From positions 717,214-761,447 of the forward strand of contig NW_019091559.1 of assembly GCF_001949145.1 (NCBI RefSeq): DNA of 44,234 nucleotides, read 5' to 3'. Below are positions 12,701-24,337 of the stretch, piece by piece. Within the stretch, counting starts at the first letter, position 1; each line of letters opens with the position of its first letter. The notes beneath the pieces were generated by a model that worked only from the letters and a program-made list of their open reading frames with translations, was not told where the DNA came from and searched no databases. This DNA is from Acanthaster planci (Eukaryota > Echinodermata > Asteroidea > Valvatida > Acanthasteridae). Made by a program: the position numbers and the translations under genes.

Positions 12701-15700
12701 CTAGGATTCCTCTTTCTCCCCTTCATCCTCCTTTGATGATTTTTCCTCTAAAGTGACTTCGCTGATGGAGACAGAATTCAAGACATCTTCTGACGAGTCT
12801 TTTGCAGCTAACTCAGATGTAGCTTCTTCTGATGCAAGGATTTCAGCCTCTGAACAAATGCCAGCCCACAAAAAAGAAATCTGACTTGAGACTTGACAAA
12901 AGAGGCTTGAGACTTGACCAGAATGATTTGGGTACTCAAGACTACCATGACTTCAAAGCATGTGATGTCACACCATTAGATCACAAAGCGCAGAATCACG
13001 TATTGAAAATTCAAAACAAAGATTTATGAATGGAAAATAACTGAAGATTCGGCTTAGCATTCAACCATGTCACACCAGATAACGTGAAAATATGCAGGAA
13101 TTTCCTATGGTACAACAAGGAGGAATAAATCTTTAACATATGAACACTACGGTTCAGTATTTGACAAGTCTCTATTTGTAGAAGACTGTGGTTGTGTTAT
13201 CTCCTTATTTCCAAAAGCTGGTAAATAATATTGTGCCTCAGATAGGTTTGACATAGAATAAAACCATCAGGAATAATCAGACTCCAACAGTTTTGAATTC
13301 CAAAGACGTAACCCGTCTCCCATCCCATCCAACCCCACCTCCCACCTCCCACTCACCCTTCTTTTCTTCCTCTTCAGCTCGCTTCCTATTTTCTTTCTCT
13401 TCTAGTTCCTCGTTAAGTTTCTGCAATCTCAGGTAATCCTCTGCTAATTTCTTGCATACCTTCTTGTGTGTGAACCAGTGCAGTTTCTGGCAAGCTTGGT
13501 TGCAGTAGTTGACCTGTATATCAAACAAAATGATAGAATGTGATTTTCATATTTGGAAACCTGCAAACATTTCTTTGCCAAGTTTGCACAATTGTTGAGG
13601 CATCTTCTTTGATTGGAAAAATTCTCATCATACTACGGTTGTCTCAACAGGACTGCTTATACAGCTGAAATATATGACTTTGTAATTCTTTCTTCTAGAT
13701 GCATGAGACCTGATGACCTTATCTGGATACTTCTCTCTTGTTCGTGACGATATTCTTTCAAATGTCATTCTGTGCTGAATGAAGAGAACCACTTTTCCAA
13801 TCTCTCAACTCTGCACCTTCTTACCGTCTTACATGCCGAACACTTCTTGGCTGCTTTGGTTTCACCACACGTTATGCAGATTTCTTCCGTTTCCACACTG
13901 CGTGACCCATTAATACCCTGTGATAGGATAGTTAATGCTGAGGGATCGTCTCCCTGTAAGCCAAAATAAAATAGACAAGAAGACTATGGGATTGTTACCA
14001 TCCTTCTGGTGTTAGCCAACATCAATGAACAGGCAAGGAACAAAGGAAATATCAGATTTACTCTTCATCTGGATGAGACAAACACTTGAAATTTTGCTGA
14101 AAGCTGTCCTCTTGTTTTGATCTAAAGAGCCGTGAGTTTTCCTACAATTTGACCACAATCCATTCCATAGACCTCCACTGCTCTTACCGGTTTCACATTG
14201 GCTATGTTTCGGACCATCGTCTGTAAGAGTTCAGATTCATGATACGGGAAGTCTCGAATTGCCTCTCGGATCACCTTCTCCATGACTAACTTTTCTCCAT
14301 CTGGTTCCCGACCCCTCAATAAACTGTCAAGAAACAGACAGTCAATACTATAAATGCTGAGGGTTCATCTAGAGTTTTAATAACTCTTTGAATTCTTTTT
14401 AATTGCATGCTGAGTATTTTTTGTTAATTCTGGGTGCAAGTAAATTAACAAAATACTGCTAATGAAAGGAGAATGACTGTGCGTGCAGAAACATGTCTTT
14501 ACTCATATCCTTTTTCTGCATTTCCTGAATATACTGTATCAAATTCAACCAATGCTTGTAAGTCAAAAACCAGTGTGTTTGTAATGTACGACTGCATGCG
14601 ACAATTAATTCCAAAAGAAATGTCAGACACCAAATCTCCATTTCTACATATTCCCCTTGCAATCACTCCATCAGATTACTGAAGGGTAGGACATTGTCAA
14701 GTCTGGTTTGTCTCTTTTGAGTTTAAATCATTTAGTTCATGGTGAAAACTATTAGCAGTACACAAGAAATCTATTCAAACTGTGGATCCTTGCAACATAC
14801 TATTTGAGAAGTCCATCAATGCCGTCAAGTTTATCCACGTCATATTTATGGCACATCCTGAGTACGCAGGCCAGGTAGTGCGTCTTCATAGCCAAGACTT
14901 CGTTAGTATCTGATATCTTCATTTGTTTCTCACAGATAACATCAAGTACACGAGCCACACCTACAGACTCACTCAAGAGTTTTTCATGCTCCTTGATGAA
15001 AAGAATTAGCTGTAGGAGAATTGATACCAGATTCTGCATCAGTTGGAGGAAATGCTGGCAATATCCTACATGTGCCCATGCTGCTGAGGGCAGCAGAAAG
15101 GGATAGTATACAAGAACTGTAAGAGGCAGGAAAGAACACACCCTTACTGATGGTCCCTTACTGATGGTCCCTTACTGATGGTCCCTTACTGATGGGCCCT
15201 TACTGATGGTCCCTAACTGATGGTCCCTTACTGATGGTCCCTTACTGATGGTCCCTAACTGATGGGCCCTTACTGATGGTCCCTAACTGATGGTCCCTTA
15301 CTGATGGTCCCTTACTGATGGTCCCTTACTGATGGTCCCTTACTGCACAATGTAGGAAACAACACACACTATTGCACACCAATAAATACAATTGTTGCAA
15401 GATAGTCTCACTATAAATAAACTCATTTTAGTTACTGTGTCTCACCTTCACAGGATTGAGGTTTGTTTGAAGGATGAGTTTGTGAACAATTGGAGCAAGT
15501 TCGGGCTTCAGCTTAGGATCCTTTTCAAAACCTGTGCACAACATTAAACAATGCATTGTGTTATGTACTTTGACACTGTAGTAACTGATGTTGAGAATGA
15601 GACATGGACCTATGTAATCATACCATAATGTAACCATTTAACCCTAATAATCCTCAATCCCTGAATTTCCATTATGCACATAGCCTGGGTGGTTAATGTC

Positions 15701-18700
15701 AAAGGTCGTGCCATGCACTTTATTATAACAAACTTACCTACACATACAAAGGTGCAAAATTATGAAGCATTTATAACGGCAAATACATTCAGTGATAAAT
15801 GGACTGATACATGTACATTAGATGGCACTTTGCCATACCTCATAAAAGAAAAGCTTCATTTGGAAAACTACAATAATGTGATCTCATATCTGACATCGCT
15901 TTTGAGAGGGGAGGTGTATCCAATAAGATGGACCTATGGAAAGAACTGAATATGGTTTACATCAGTTATTTACATATATAAAACGTGAAACAGGATCAGT
16001 AAATGAACACCGTAAAAATGAAACAAGAGGTTAATTTGTGTAACAAAGAATAAAAAATAGACAGAAAAACAGAATGAGAGTAAAGGATTGATTTTTGACC
16101 AGTAACTTTTACCTTGCTTTTTTGTATAGTAATCAATATCATCTCTTGAGAAGTAGTTATTGATAATACTGACGCAGGCATGCTGACCAACAAAGCCTGC
16201 CATCTGGGCAGCAGTCCTACCAACAGAATTGACGGGTGTCGTCTTTGCACCTGCTTCCAACATCATGCGTGTCACTTCAGTGTTACCTGTAATAATGACA
16301 ACAGACCTTTTTACCAGCACTATAAAAGTTGAGTACTGCATGTCTATCTCATAAAGATACCTTTACACAGAGCTTGATCAGTCTTATTTCTTAAGGACAA
16401 ATTCAAATACATGTACATGTGCATGTTCCATAGGCAAGTTTGCAAGTTTACCAGGACCGATTGACTCCCCCCAAAACACATTAATGAGTTAACTCCAAAC
16501 TTTATTATTCTTCAGCTGCATTATTTTTACCCTTTGGCACTGACTCTCACTGATTAGCTCACACATGCCAATTTCTTCTTGGCAGAAATATGTGTATATA
16601 CTATGTAAAATTGTGGGACTGTGGCAACGTTTGACTGTAGTTTTTCAGGGCACAGGCTTTCCAATCAGCTGTTGACTTACCAGAGAGGGCAGCAAACATG
16701 AGTGTTGTGTAACCGTTTTCATGTTCATTGATGTTGACATCAGCCCCATTTGCCAAGAGTAACTCACAGATAGGTACCTTGGCTTTGAAAGCTGCATGCT
16801 GAATTGGGGTCATTCCATGCTACGAGAAGAAAACAGAAAGAGAATAATGATGGTAAACAAGAACTGGATTATGGTTAAAAAAAAAGTCACAAAGTGGAAG
16901 CTGGAAGCGTAGGAAAAAATGTGGGCCACTGAAATGCTGTTTTGTTTAGCTGTGTACAAATTTTTCATATTCAATGAATTTCCAATGAATGACTGTAATT
17001 GAGAATAAACAAAGAAATCTGGAATCTATTTTCTTCATGGAGCAAAATGATGATGACAGGTGGAAGGGATAGTGTGTACTTCCAACATTTTGATGATTGA
17101 TTTTCAAGGGGCTCTTTTTTATACTTACATCATCTAGGCAGTTGACTGAAACGTCAGGGGAACTAAGCAACTGTCGAATAAGCTCAATATTATCTGAAAA
17201 ATAATATAAGCATGTGGGGGAGCGGGTTAGCCCAGACTTTAAGTGCATTTGGTTTCCAGTCCATACTCACTCTCGCAGGTTTTCTCCGGGTACTCCGGTT
17301 TCCTCCTGCCTCTAAAACTGGACCTTCTTCCTAACTCTGTAATGTGATGCTGATTAATAAAGTGTATGAATAAACGTACAGTTTATGGCGCAAATAGCCT
17401 GAGTTGTTGAAAGCGCCATTAAAACAAAACAACAACTAGTATAAGCATGCGGTGAATGGTTTGTAATAAATTTGACTAGAATGTCAAATTGCTTTAAGCC
17501 TAATCATGAAAAAAAAGTGTTTATCATGGTAATGAAGACATTCAAAAAATCACAGCATGATTTCACTGAATTCTTCTAAGAATTTACATGTCCATGTATG
17601 TTGCATCCCTTGTCCGAGTAACTTGGACTCTACATGTATGAATCGCCTTTTTTAACATTTGGGCACGGTCAGGCAATAATAGAGTCCAAATACCCTTCAT
17701 AGGCTTTCCATTTTATGCCTTCCATTAACTGATGTCACTCAAAATAACTTGTACATTGTCACACCACAAATTAGAATCCTCAGAATTTAACTCCCCAAAT
17801 GGTCCTGAAACTTTCTCGGAGGGGGGAAGGGGGAAATGGCATCTTGTTTTCATTGCGCAACCATCCTTTCTGTGTGACCTGTGCGTTGATACCATCAGGA
17901 CATGCAACATGTGCTGCACTGTGTATGTGACATATTGCAAGATCTTAGAAAACCCCCTGCTTCCCAAAATGGTCTGACTCATGCACAAGTCATAAACACA
18001 AACGGTGAGATTGTTGGGTGGAAACGAGAGATCAGTGAGTAAAAAACTCGTACTTTCACACAATAATTGGTCTCGTGGTTTGAGTGAAACCTCTGTTACA
18101 CCATTTTCAAGAGCTCTAGGTCACATAGGTACCTCACAGTTGCTCTCACCATGCTCACAGGAAAATTTGATTGAAAAAGTGGAGTCTGCATTATCAGATC
18201 ATTTACCACAAAAGCTTGATTTAAAAAACACACTGTATTAAAACACCACGTAAACAACAATACACCAGTAAGCCAATTTTCTGTTCCTTTGCCATGTTGA
18301 TTTTAGTGCCCCTGCACAAGTGAGTAAACAAAGCTAGAGGGGAAATTCGAACAAATTGTCTATAACAATAACAATCGCGAGCATCCATTGGCCAAATTTT
18401 ATGCAACATTGTTGTCATGAATTTGTTCCCCTCTGTTAAGTCTTCTGAGCTTGTGCACATGAAACGAAAAAAGGCTTATGACTCCAAAGTCACACAAAAA
18501 GTGTGGCTGGGAAACAAAAATTCAGACTGTTTTACAATACTTAATTAACTTTGTCTCCGTCTCATGCTTCGTCTCCGAAACCAATCCCCGCTTGTGGGCC
18601 TGAAGTGTTTAAATTAAAATTGAAGTACTGTGATGTTTGGCTCTTTTGCATCTTACGTGTACTTGATTTTTTGTGGCACTATCAGACTTACTGTTGCATT

Positions 18701-20841
18701 TACAACTTCAAAGCGGGTAGTTAAAACAGTTGAAGCCTGAGACGGATCAGAAGTTGAGTATTGGAAAACGACAAATTTGAAGTTTGACTCCATTTTGAAG
18801 ATTGATATTAGCCTCCTTCGGAGCTGTTATTTTAAAAATAAATAATTTAGCAACAGTGTAACTTTTAAAGATAGCTACAATGAAAGTAAAAAAAAATACT
18901 CTGTTATAAAAAGGAAATGTAAACGGTTAAGACAAATCACAATAGTTTTGTTGTGTTATTGTTTTAAATTCCTTATATCAATAGCCCAGTTGGCGCACGG
19001 GACTTAAAAGTCGGGAAACCCTGCATTGTCTTCCTCGGCGGTTTGGTACCATCATCATGGAAGGAAGGGCTCTAGCCACTGCCACTTTGCAGAAGGAAGT
19101 CAATAAAGATGTCCACGTCTCCTGATGAAAAACAAACATCCGGTTCCAATGACGACTTGCTGAGAACTTTTTCAAGGAAGTAACGCTACCACTTAAATGT
19201 ACAGTTGTTGCTCCATCCAGGATGTGCGATGTTTTACTTCCAGATATTGACCACTTCAAAAAAATAAAAGTTAGCACAACTGTTACTGCCCACTCCCCAT
19301 TTTTCTTCCCTTTACTTAGAGCAGCTACCACGCATACCACAACCTGCCCCTCGAAGGCCACAGGTTTGCTATTAAATAAAGCCACAAGTCCAGCCGGTTT
19401 GATGACTGGAGTTGTCTAGTCACAGCTCCTCCCCTTCAAGAAATATACGAGCGAATCTGGACCACCCAATACACGTCCACCAAGACTTTCACCAACTGTG
19501 AAAGATGTGGCAGGCAGCACCATCGGCCATGTCTCCCAAAAGATTTGCCGCCAAAGTTCAGCATTCCACTTAGCCTGTTCGTACAATGTTTGCAACTTCT
19601 TCAATTTCATTTGAAATATTTTCATTTTATTCAAAAAGACATGTTTTGCATCAAAGAATTTCATTTTTTAAGTAACATTTTAGGAACATTTCGATTTAGA
19701 CTAAACATGGTTTGGGGTAACGTTTTAATTGCTTGAGAAGTCACTTCACAGGAGAAAAGGTTAAGGCACCTTGTATAAAATTTAGCTGTTTAAATTAGAC
19801 AAAGCTGCAGAAAATTATTTGAATTACAGGTGGAGAGAAAAAAAGCAAAAGTGATTTAAATTGTGTAATCAAATTTAGTAGACCATCTGGTATTTTAATC
19901 CTGGTTCTAATTTAACGACAGCATCAAACTTTTCGACTTTTCACTATATTTTTGCGTGGGAAAAATAGCTGTAATACATGTATCTGTCGAAATTGAAAGT
20001 TACAACTATAATAAAGGACGGCCCTTATTTTCTCTGTCTAAACACTTAACATAATTTTTGTTTTAATAGTAACTTTTATTTTAAAAATTAGTCAGAATAA
20101 GTTTACAGTAGTAGACTGTAATTCTTACCTTATAAAAATTGATACAAGAAGAATTACTGGAAATAAAGCACTTCAATATTGACATTGCAATTTGCCTTTC
20201 ACGCAACTTCTTTTAATAAAATGCTTTATTTTGTCAAAGATTAATTTTATACGGTGTTATACATTTCAACTTATGCCATAATTTCACTTTTATTTCCTCA
20301 GTTTTACCCTACATGTAGTTTCGGTAATTGTATGTCTGTTACTGAAGTGTTAGGATAAATTAATGGCATTGGGAAAATCATTCTAATTTGAAATTCCAGT
20401 CATGCCAGTCTCCATAGCCCCACTAGTGTGGCACGGATCACTCCAAATCTATAGATCGGATCTATAGATCGGATCTATAGATCAGATCTATAGATCGGGA
20501 GTGATAGTCCGTGCCACACTAGGCTAGCTAGTCCACTACTCACCCCCCTCCGAATTCAGTCGCCCTCCCAAACGACAAATACTGGGTGTGCCACTGGTTT
20601 GCAATTCACGTTTCCCCTTTGAAAAGCAACATTCACCTGCAAACATTGGAAGTTTCCTAATTCGGTAACATGTTTCCGAATTGGGAAACGTTTCCTAATT
20701 TGCGCATTTCCCGGACTGATGTTGTCCGTCATGTCTGTGGAATATCAACTAGGCTAACAAGCCTGAAAACTCACCAAATTGGATACTCTCAAATAATTCT
20801 TTCTCTAGCTCAGAAAGCTCTCCTTTCTTCTTCCCAGCCAT
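12701..20841 (-). CDS. ANKMY2: Ankyrin repeat and MYND domain-containing protein 2, complete
   Basis: Ten minus-strand exons: 20841..20775, 17193..17129, 16819..16681, 16286..16113, 15531..15446, 15009..14801, 14323..14188, 13953..13825, 13513..13357 and 12849..12701. They keep frame at every junction and give 436 residues, against about 440 in vertebrate ANKMY2. The start [18 protein letters not shown] matches the family N-terminus. Ankyrin repeats follow at about 23-145 ([52 protein letters not shown]), then a conserved helical region ([24 protein letters not shown]). The MYND zinc finger has C318, C321, C330, C333, C339, C343, H351 and C355, all eight ligands. The tail after 360 is charged ([20 protein letters not shown], then acidic/Ser-rich to KEEES). 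In vertebrates the protein works with FKBP38 in moving adenylyl cyclases to cilia and so affects Hedgehog signalling. Intron 1 is about 3.6 kb. No defect is visible. Confidence 0.96.
15141..15345. repeat. 14-bp minisatellite, about 14.6 copies
   Basis: The unit CCCTTACTGATGGT repeats head to tail in intron 5 of ANKMY2, between the exons at 15531..15446 and 15009..14801. Variants are CCCTAACT in place of CCCTTACT (units 6, 9 and 11) and a final G in place of T (units 4 and 9). The period is exact throughout. There are no spacers, so this is not a CRISPR-type array. Copy number is likely polymorphic. Confidence 0.97.
17213..17436 (+). mobile_element. SINE-like retroposon in ANKMY2 intron 1
   Basis: The head (about 17213-17270, GGGGGAGCGGGTTAGCCCAG ... 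GGTTTCCAGTCC) resembles a degenerate tRNA-derived promoter: GGTTTCCAGTCC sits where a B box (GGTTCGANTCC) is expected. The middle has a C/T-rich block (TTTTCTCCGGGTACTCCGG, TTTCCTCCTGCC) of a kind I associate with invertebrate SINEs. The tail reads TAGCCTGAGTTGTTGAAAGC and ends in a short AAAACAAAACAACAAC run. Head, body and A-rich tail in this order favour a SINE. No clean target duplication was found. Confidence 0.55.
18978..19664 (-). pseudogene. Unidentified coding-like relic, broken between two frames
   Basis: Two neighbouring minus-strand open frames (19664..19416 and 19385..18978) read like successive parts of one protein interrupted by a stop and frame change: ...[19 protein letters not shown], then [20 protein letters not shown] and [18 protein letters not shown]. 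The composition looks protein-like rather than random AT-rich translation. I recognise no family. It lies in intron 1 of ANKMY2 on the same strand, so a decayed mobile-element ORF or processed gene fragment is likeliest; a chance open frame is possible. Confidence 0.28.
20423..20522. mobile_element. Short hairpin (foldback/MITE-like) element with 13-bp tandem core
   Basis: The outer arms CTAGTGTGGCACGGA (20423-20437) and TCCGTGCCACACTAG (20508-20522) are perfect reverse complements. The next bases TCACTCC and GGAGTGA also pair, around a 3-base bulge. The core is four tandem copies of ATCTATAGATCGG (20447-20498), each carrying the palindrome GATCTATAGATC, so the whole 100 bp can fold on itself. 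No ORF fits, so it would be a non-autonomous element. Confidence 0.75.
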
Positions 20842-21260
20842 GACTGACTCCAAAATAAATTTCGGCTTCGAACACTAAATGCTTTGAATAACTCGCCACC
20901 GCACCGTAGGCCTAGTTAGCCGCCTACATAAATATGTACACACGTACATGTACACGTACACCTGTACTCATGATCTCAAAGGCAGGGCAACACAGCTAGA
21001 ACGCATGCACTACAGTTTCGCATGCGCTGTGCACGACGTACGAACGTTCTCGAAGCGCGTACATTTCGTCAACCTAGAATCCAATGCCTTCTGGGATAAA
21101 ACTGCTCAATGTTTGGTATTAGACGTCCTCTCAGTCTGTTTTTGGGTCTCAACATTACGTGCCTAGTTATTAGAACCCATAAAGAGGGCGCTATTTAAAC
21201 AACGCGTGTGGCGGGAGAGGCTCTTACAAGCTAGCAGCTGCGGCAAAGGGGCTTGAGGCC
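20842..21260. promoter_or_regulatory. Presumed promoter/5' UTR region of ANKMY2
   Basis: This stretch upstream of the ANKMY2 ATG is richer in G+C and CpG than its surroundings (for example CTCGCCACCGCACCG, GTTCTCGAAGCGCG, AACGCGTGTGGCGGGAG). That pattern suits a broadly expressed gene. I see no convincing TATA box or initiator. It could also serve the plus-strand CDC42SE transcript if that gene has an untranslated exon here. The call rests on position and composition. Confidence 0.35.
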
Positions 21261-24157
21261 CCCCCCTTTCATTTTTTTCATATACACGTTCACCGGTGGT
21301 GTACATTACGGCTACTGTACTATACCTGAAATAGCCTTTCATCCCACCCCAGTCCCCAGTGGCACTACAAGGGGCGGGGGGGGGGGCTTAACTGAACATC
21401 ATAAGCAATTTGGGGAGTAAATGCCGATCCAAGCCATCATCCTTGGCAGCAAATTCTGGGTGTGCCACTGTTTCCCACGAACTCCCGTATCATTGCGGCT
21501 TTGGCAGACGCTTCCTAGACCGTTGCGGCAGCTGATTTTAATTTATATTGGTTTAATACATTCATCATAATAGCCCTCAGGCTAAATTACAAAATCGAAA
21601 TGGTGCATTATTAAAATATCAAAGCCTTATCAAATAAAAAATGCATAAAAACACAGTAAACAAATGGAAATTGTTATCCAACCTTCATAACAACAATTTT
21701 CAAATACCCCCCCAAGGAACATTATTGCTACAGGCTGACACAACTTAATTAAAAGTGCAACAGGCGACACAGCTACAATGCATAACACACTGCACTAAAG
21801 ACATGGAGATCAGCATAAGCATAGAAAAAAATCTTGGGTTGATGAAAATTCAATCACGACGGGCGTCACTAGCGGGGGAAGTTGTCGAGGGTGTCACCCT
21901 CCCCTCGGTTAGTTTTATCGACAAAATCATGGTCTATCGGCAAATTAAAAATCGAACAGAGAATGGACATGATGAAGATGAAAGGAAGGGGGTACAGCAC
22001 ACTCGTTTTGCGTGATGGTCGGTCGGCAAATTTCATGTGGCAACCCCCGTCCCCATTCAAAATGGTCTAGCAATGCCCGTGAATTCAATTAACAAATTCA
22101 CTAAACAGTTTATTTGGTTTGATCAATTATTTGACTTATTATTTTAATCTTTGATATAAAGGGCAACGATTACACTGTTTTTATAAGGGCGTATCACTTT
22201 GAAATTACCAAATAAAGTTGACGGACCTTCCACTTGTGTTTGCTGCTCCATAGTAACATGCCACAGGATATAACTACCCCCAGAACAACAGGGCTTTTCT
22301 TGGAACCCTCAGAGGTAGGATGTTACGCTTTAACACCATTAATAGATTTGTGCGGATGGTGCGATCAACTACGAATCAACTTCAACCGGCAGCAATAGTA
22401 AACTTTCGCACTTGTCATGATGACTCCAATGAAAGAATCGTCGAGCACATTGTAAAAACTATTTGTTGCGTAAGCCCATGATTTGAATTTATTTTTATTT
22501 AACTGGACAAAAACGTTTACGTTTGGGTCCACTGGTTTATCAGCGTCGGTTGTTAGACCTAAAAATAGACAAGCGCAGTGCTGCTTGATTGAGATCAATA
22601 AATCACCTCACCACGCCCAGAATAAACTACACCTAACCACTGGTGCCGCACGCAACACGGCTTTTGCAACCACGCGTCATGATTGACAAAGCACCAGCAA
22701 GTAGTCTGGTATCCTATTTATTGTCAGGAATTTGTGCACAATGATTGCAGCGTGCCTTGCCCAATATGAATTAGTGGAAACGAGTACTCGATCGGGTATC
22801 GCGTAGCAGTACTGTACGTACGTCGCGTTTCAGTGGAACTGGTGATGCGGAAGTCTACACTTAATTGCAAAATACTGGTTGAAATTTTCATTGGAGCCTG
22901 ACATATATTGTAAACATAAACGGAGGGCAGCAGAGAAAAACGTATTCGGTTCAGTGTATTCAGGTAGTCAAACTTTCTGTTATTTTTATGTGTAAAATTA
23001 GAAGCAGTTTTTAGCGGAAGCTGCGGTAGCATGGCTGTTGCGCTGTGCATGCACATTATGCAGTGATATTACATGTACAGTATATGTCAATGGCGTCTAA
23101 CCTTGCCTGTAGTTGTGTGGCTCCAGGCCCACTCGACTCCTGTCTGTTCTTAATTCTCCACTTTTCCATGCTCATACTGGGATGAAAAATCTGAGACTTT
23201 TGAGACAACTCGACTATGGGACAACTCTACTACAGTATCTGTGCCTCAAATAGACAACTCAACTGTTGGGACGTGTCGTCCATAGAGAGAAGTTCAAGTT
23301 GACCTCAATGGATGTGCGTGTGCTTTACAGTCACTTTGCCCACAAATTAAAGGACAGATTTTCCATTTCCCACACTGGCAGACTACATGTAGCAACTTAT
23401 CAGATCAACTGTGTACTGCAGAGGCCAGAGTTTGCACTGTGCCACTGTGCACGCTGCATGGCCATTGTGGCTCTGCACTGCACTAGTTGGGATGGCTGAT
23501 GTGCTGCCCACTGGTCCGATCTCTGCATACTGCATCACCGGGTCCCTGTACACATCATACCCGTGGAGTTCATTGCCCCGGACTCCATCATGTTATGCCT
23601 TGCACAAGTGAGTTGTCTTAATGGACAACTACATGTAGGTAAATGGGTTGTCACAATGGTCGAGTTGTCTCAATGGTCTGGTTATCCCGAGTCGAGTTGC
23701 CAAACAGTGGAGTTGTCCCATCGGTCAAGTTGTCTCAGGGGTCCAGTTATCGAAAGTTATATTGGTAAATGGTTGGGTTGTCTGAGATCCTTCTTAGTAG
23801 ACATGTGTTTTGTACAGTTGTACGTGTGCTCGATTACATGTACATCTAATCCTTAAGTTGACCGAGCATAATTCATGTTTTTGTTGTATGCTGTGTTATT
23901 GTTTAACCATGCATATTCCAACAAAATCTCTTAACTTATGTAATTTATGATTTGTTAAGTTGGTTGTGATTGCACAAGTTGCCAGTGCCTTGGACATAAT
24001 AACATTGGTATATTTCTGCAGTGTTCAAATGCAATAAACATACATAAATTGTTCTTTTTTGTACAAAGGTTTGTCCACTTTTCTTTCTTCATGAATATAA
24101 GGTTGTTCAAGATTTATATGGCATACAGATTATTGCCTTTGTTTTTTGTTCATCCAG
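21261..24157. other. Intergenic/5' intron region between ANKMY2 and CDC42SE
   Basis: No gene is recognised. G-runs and C-runs (around 21260 and 21373) and the foldback repeat at 23201-23737 are present. A 24-bp phrase containing CTGGGTGTGCCACTG occurs at about 20577-20600 and again at 21450-21474, so both are probably pieces of one dispersed repeat. The untranslated first exon of the CDC42SE gene may lie here but cannot be placed by eye. Confidence 0.4.
23201..23737. repeat. Foldback element with diverged GACAACTC-type repeats
   Basis: The left arm (23201-23230, TGAGACAACTCGACTATGGG followed by ACAACTCTAC) is matched as an inverted copy by the right arm (23709-23737), with about 27 of 30 bases agreeing. 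Further diverged copies of the 16-18 base phrase GAGTTGTC(T/C)CAATGGTC run in the right half from about 23640 and, inverted, in the left half near 23252. The roughly 500 bp between shows no recognised coding sequence. A non-autonomous foldback transposon or a rearranged satellite would fit. Confidence 0.6.
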
Positions 24158-24337
24158 GTCAAGGAAACTACCTGGCAATAGGTAGTGTGGAGAATTATAC
24201 ATGTACACTTCAGGGAATCAGTTGGGATTGTTGTGAGATACAGAACTCTTTGAGAACCATTTGCTTTCATGCCACCAAGAAGGATGAGTGACGTGTTGAT
24301 CTGTTTCAGCTGCTGTGTCACAGAACAGCCACCCCCT
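24158..24337 (+). other. First coding exon of CDC42SE with its 5' untranslated part
   Basis: A pyrimidine-rich run ending CATCCAG at 24157 is a good acceptor, suggesting that this exon begins at 24158 and is preceded by an untranslated exon further upstream. The ATG is at 24284 with A at -3, and the donor GTAAGT follows 24337. Only the acceptor is inferred; the coding part is firm. Confidence 0.5.

Larger units (their letters stand above)
17437..20774. other. Remainder of ANKMY2 intron 1
   Basis: This is the rest of the longest ANKMY2 intron, between coding exons 1 and 2. It is AT-rich and holds the coding-like relic at 18978-19664 and the hairpin element at 20423-20522, listed separately. 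A near-palindrome GTTTCCGAATTGGGAAAC lies at 20672-20689 among other GTTTCC/GGAAAC half-sites. Open frames at 17725-18460 on both strands show no recognised domain. Confidence 0.5.

Noticed and set aside
13277-13356. Extension of the MYND exon open frame past 13357
   Set aside because: A GTGAGT donor follows 13357, and the next exon (12849..12701) joins in frame to the acidic tail typical of ANKMY2.
15141-15345. Regular short repeats resembling a CRISPR array
   Set aside because: The units are 14 bp, directly abutting, with no unique spacers, inside a metazoan intron: a minisatellite.
17725-18241. Overlapping open frames on both strands in ANKMY2 intron 1
   Set aside because: Both strands are open over the same stretch, and neither reading resembles a known protein.
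22365-23056. Minus-strand frames as a possible further gene between ANKMY2 and CDC42SE
   Set aside because: No recognisable domain, and no chain of exons with matching phases.
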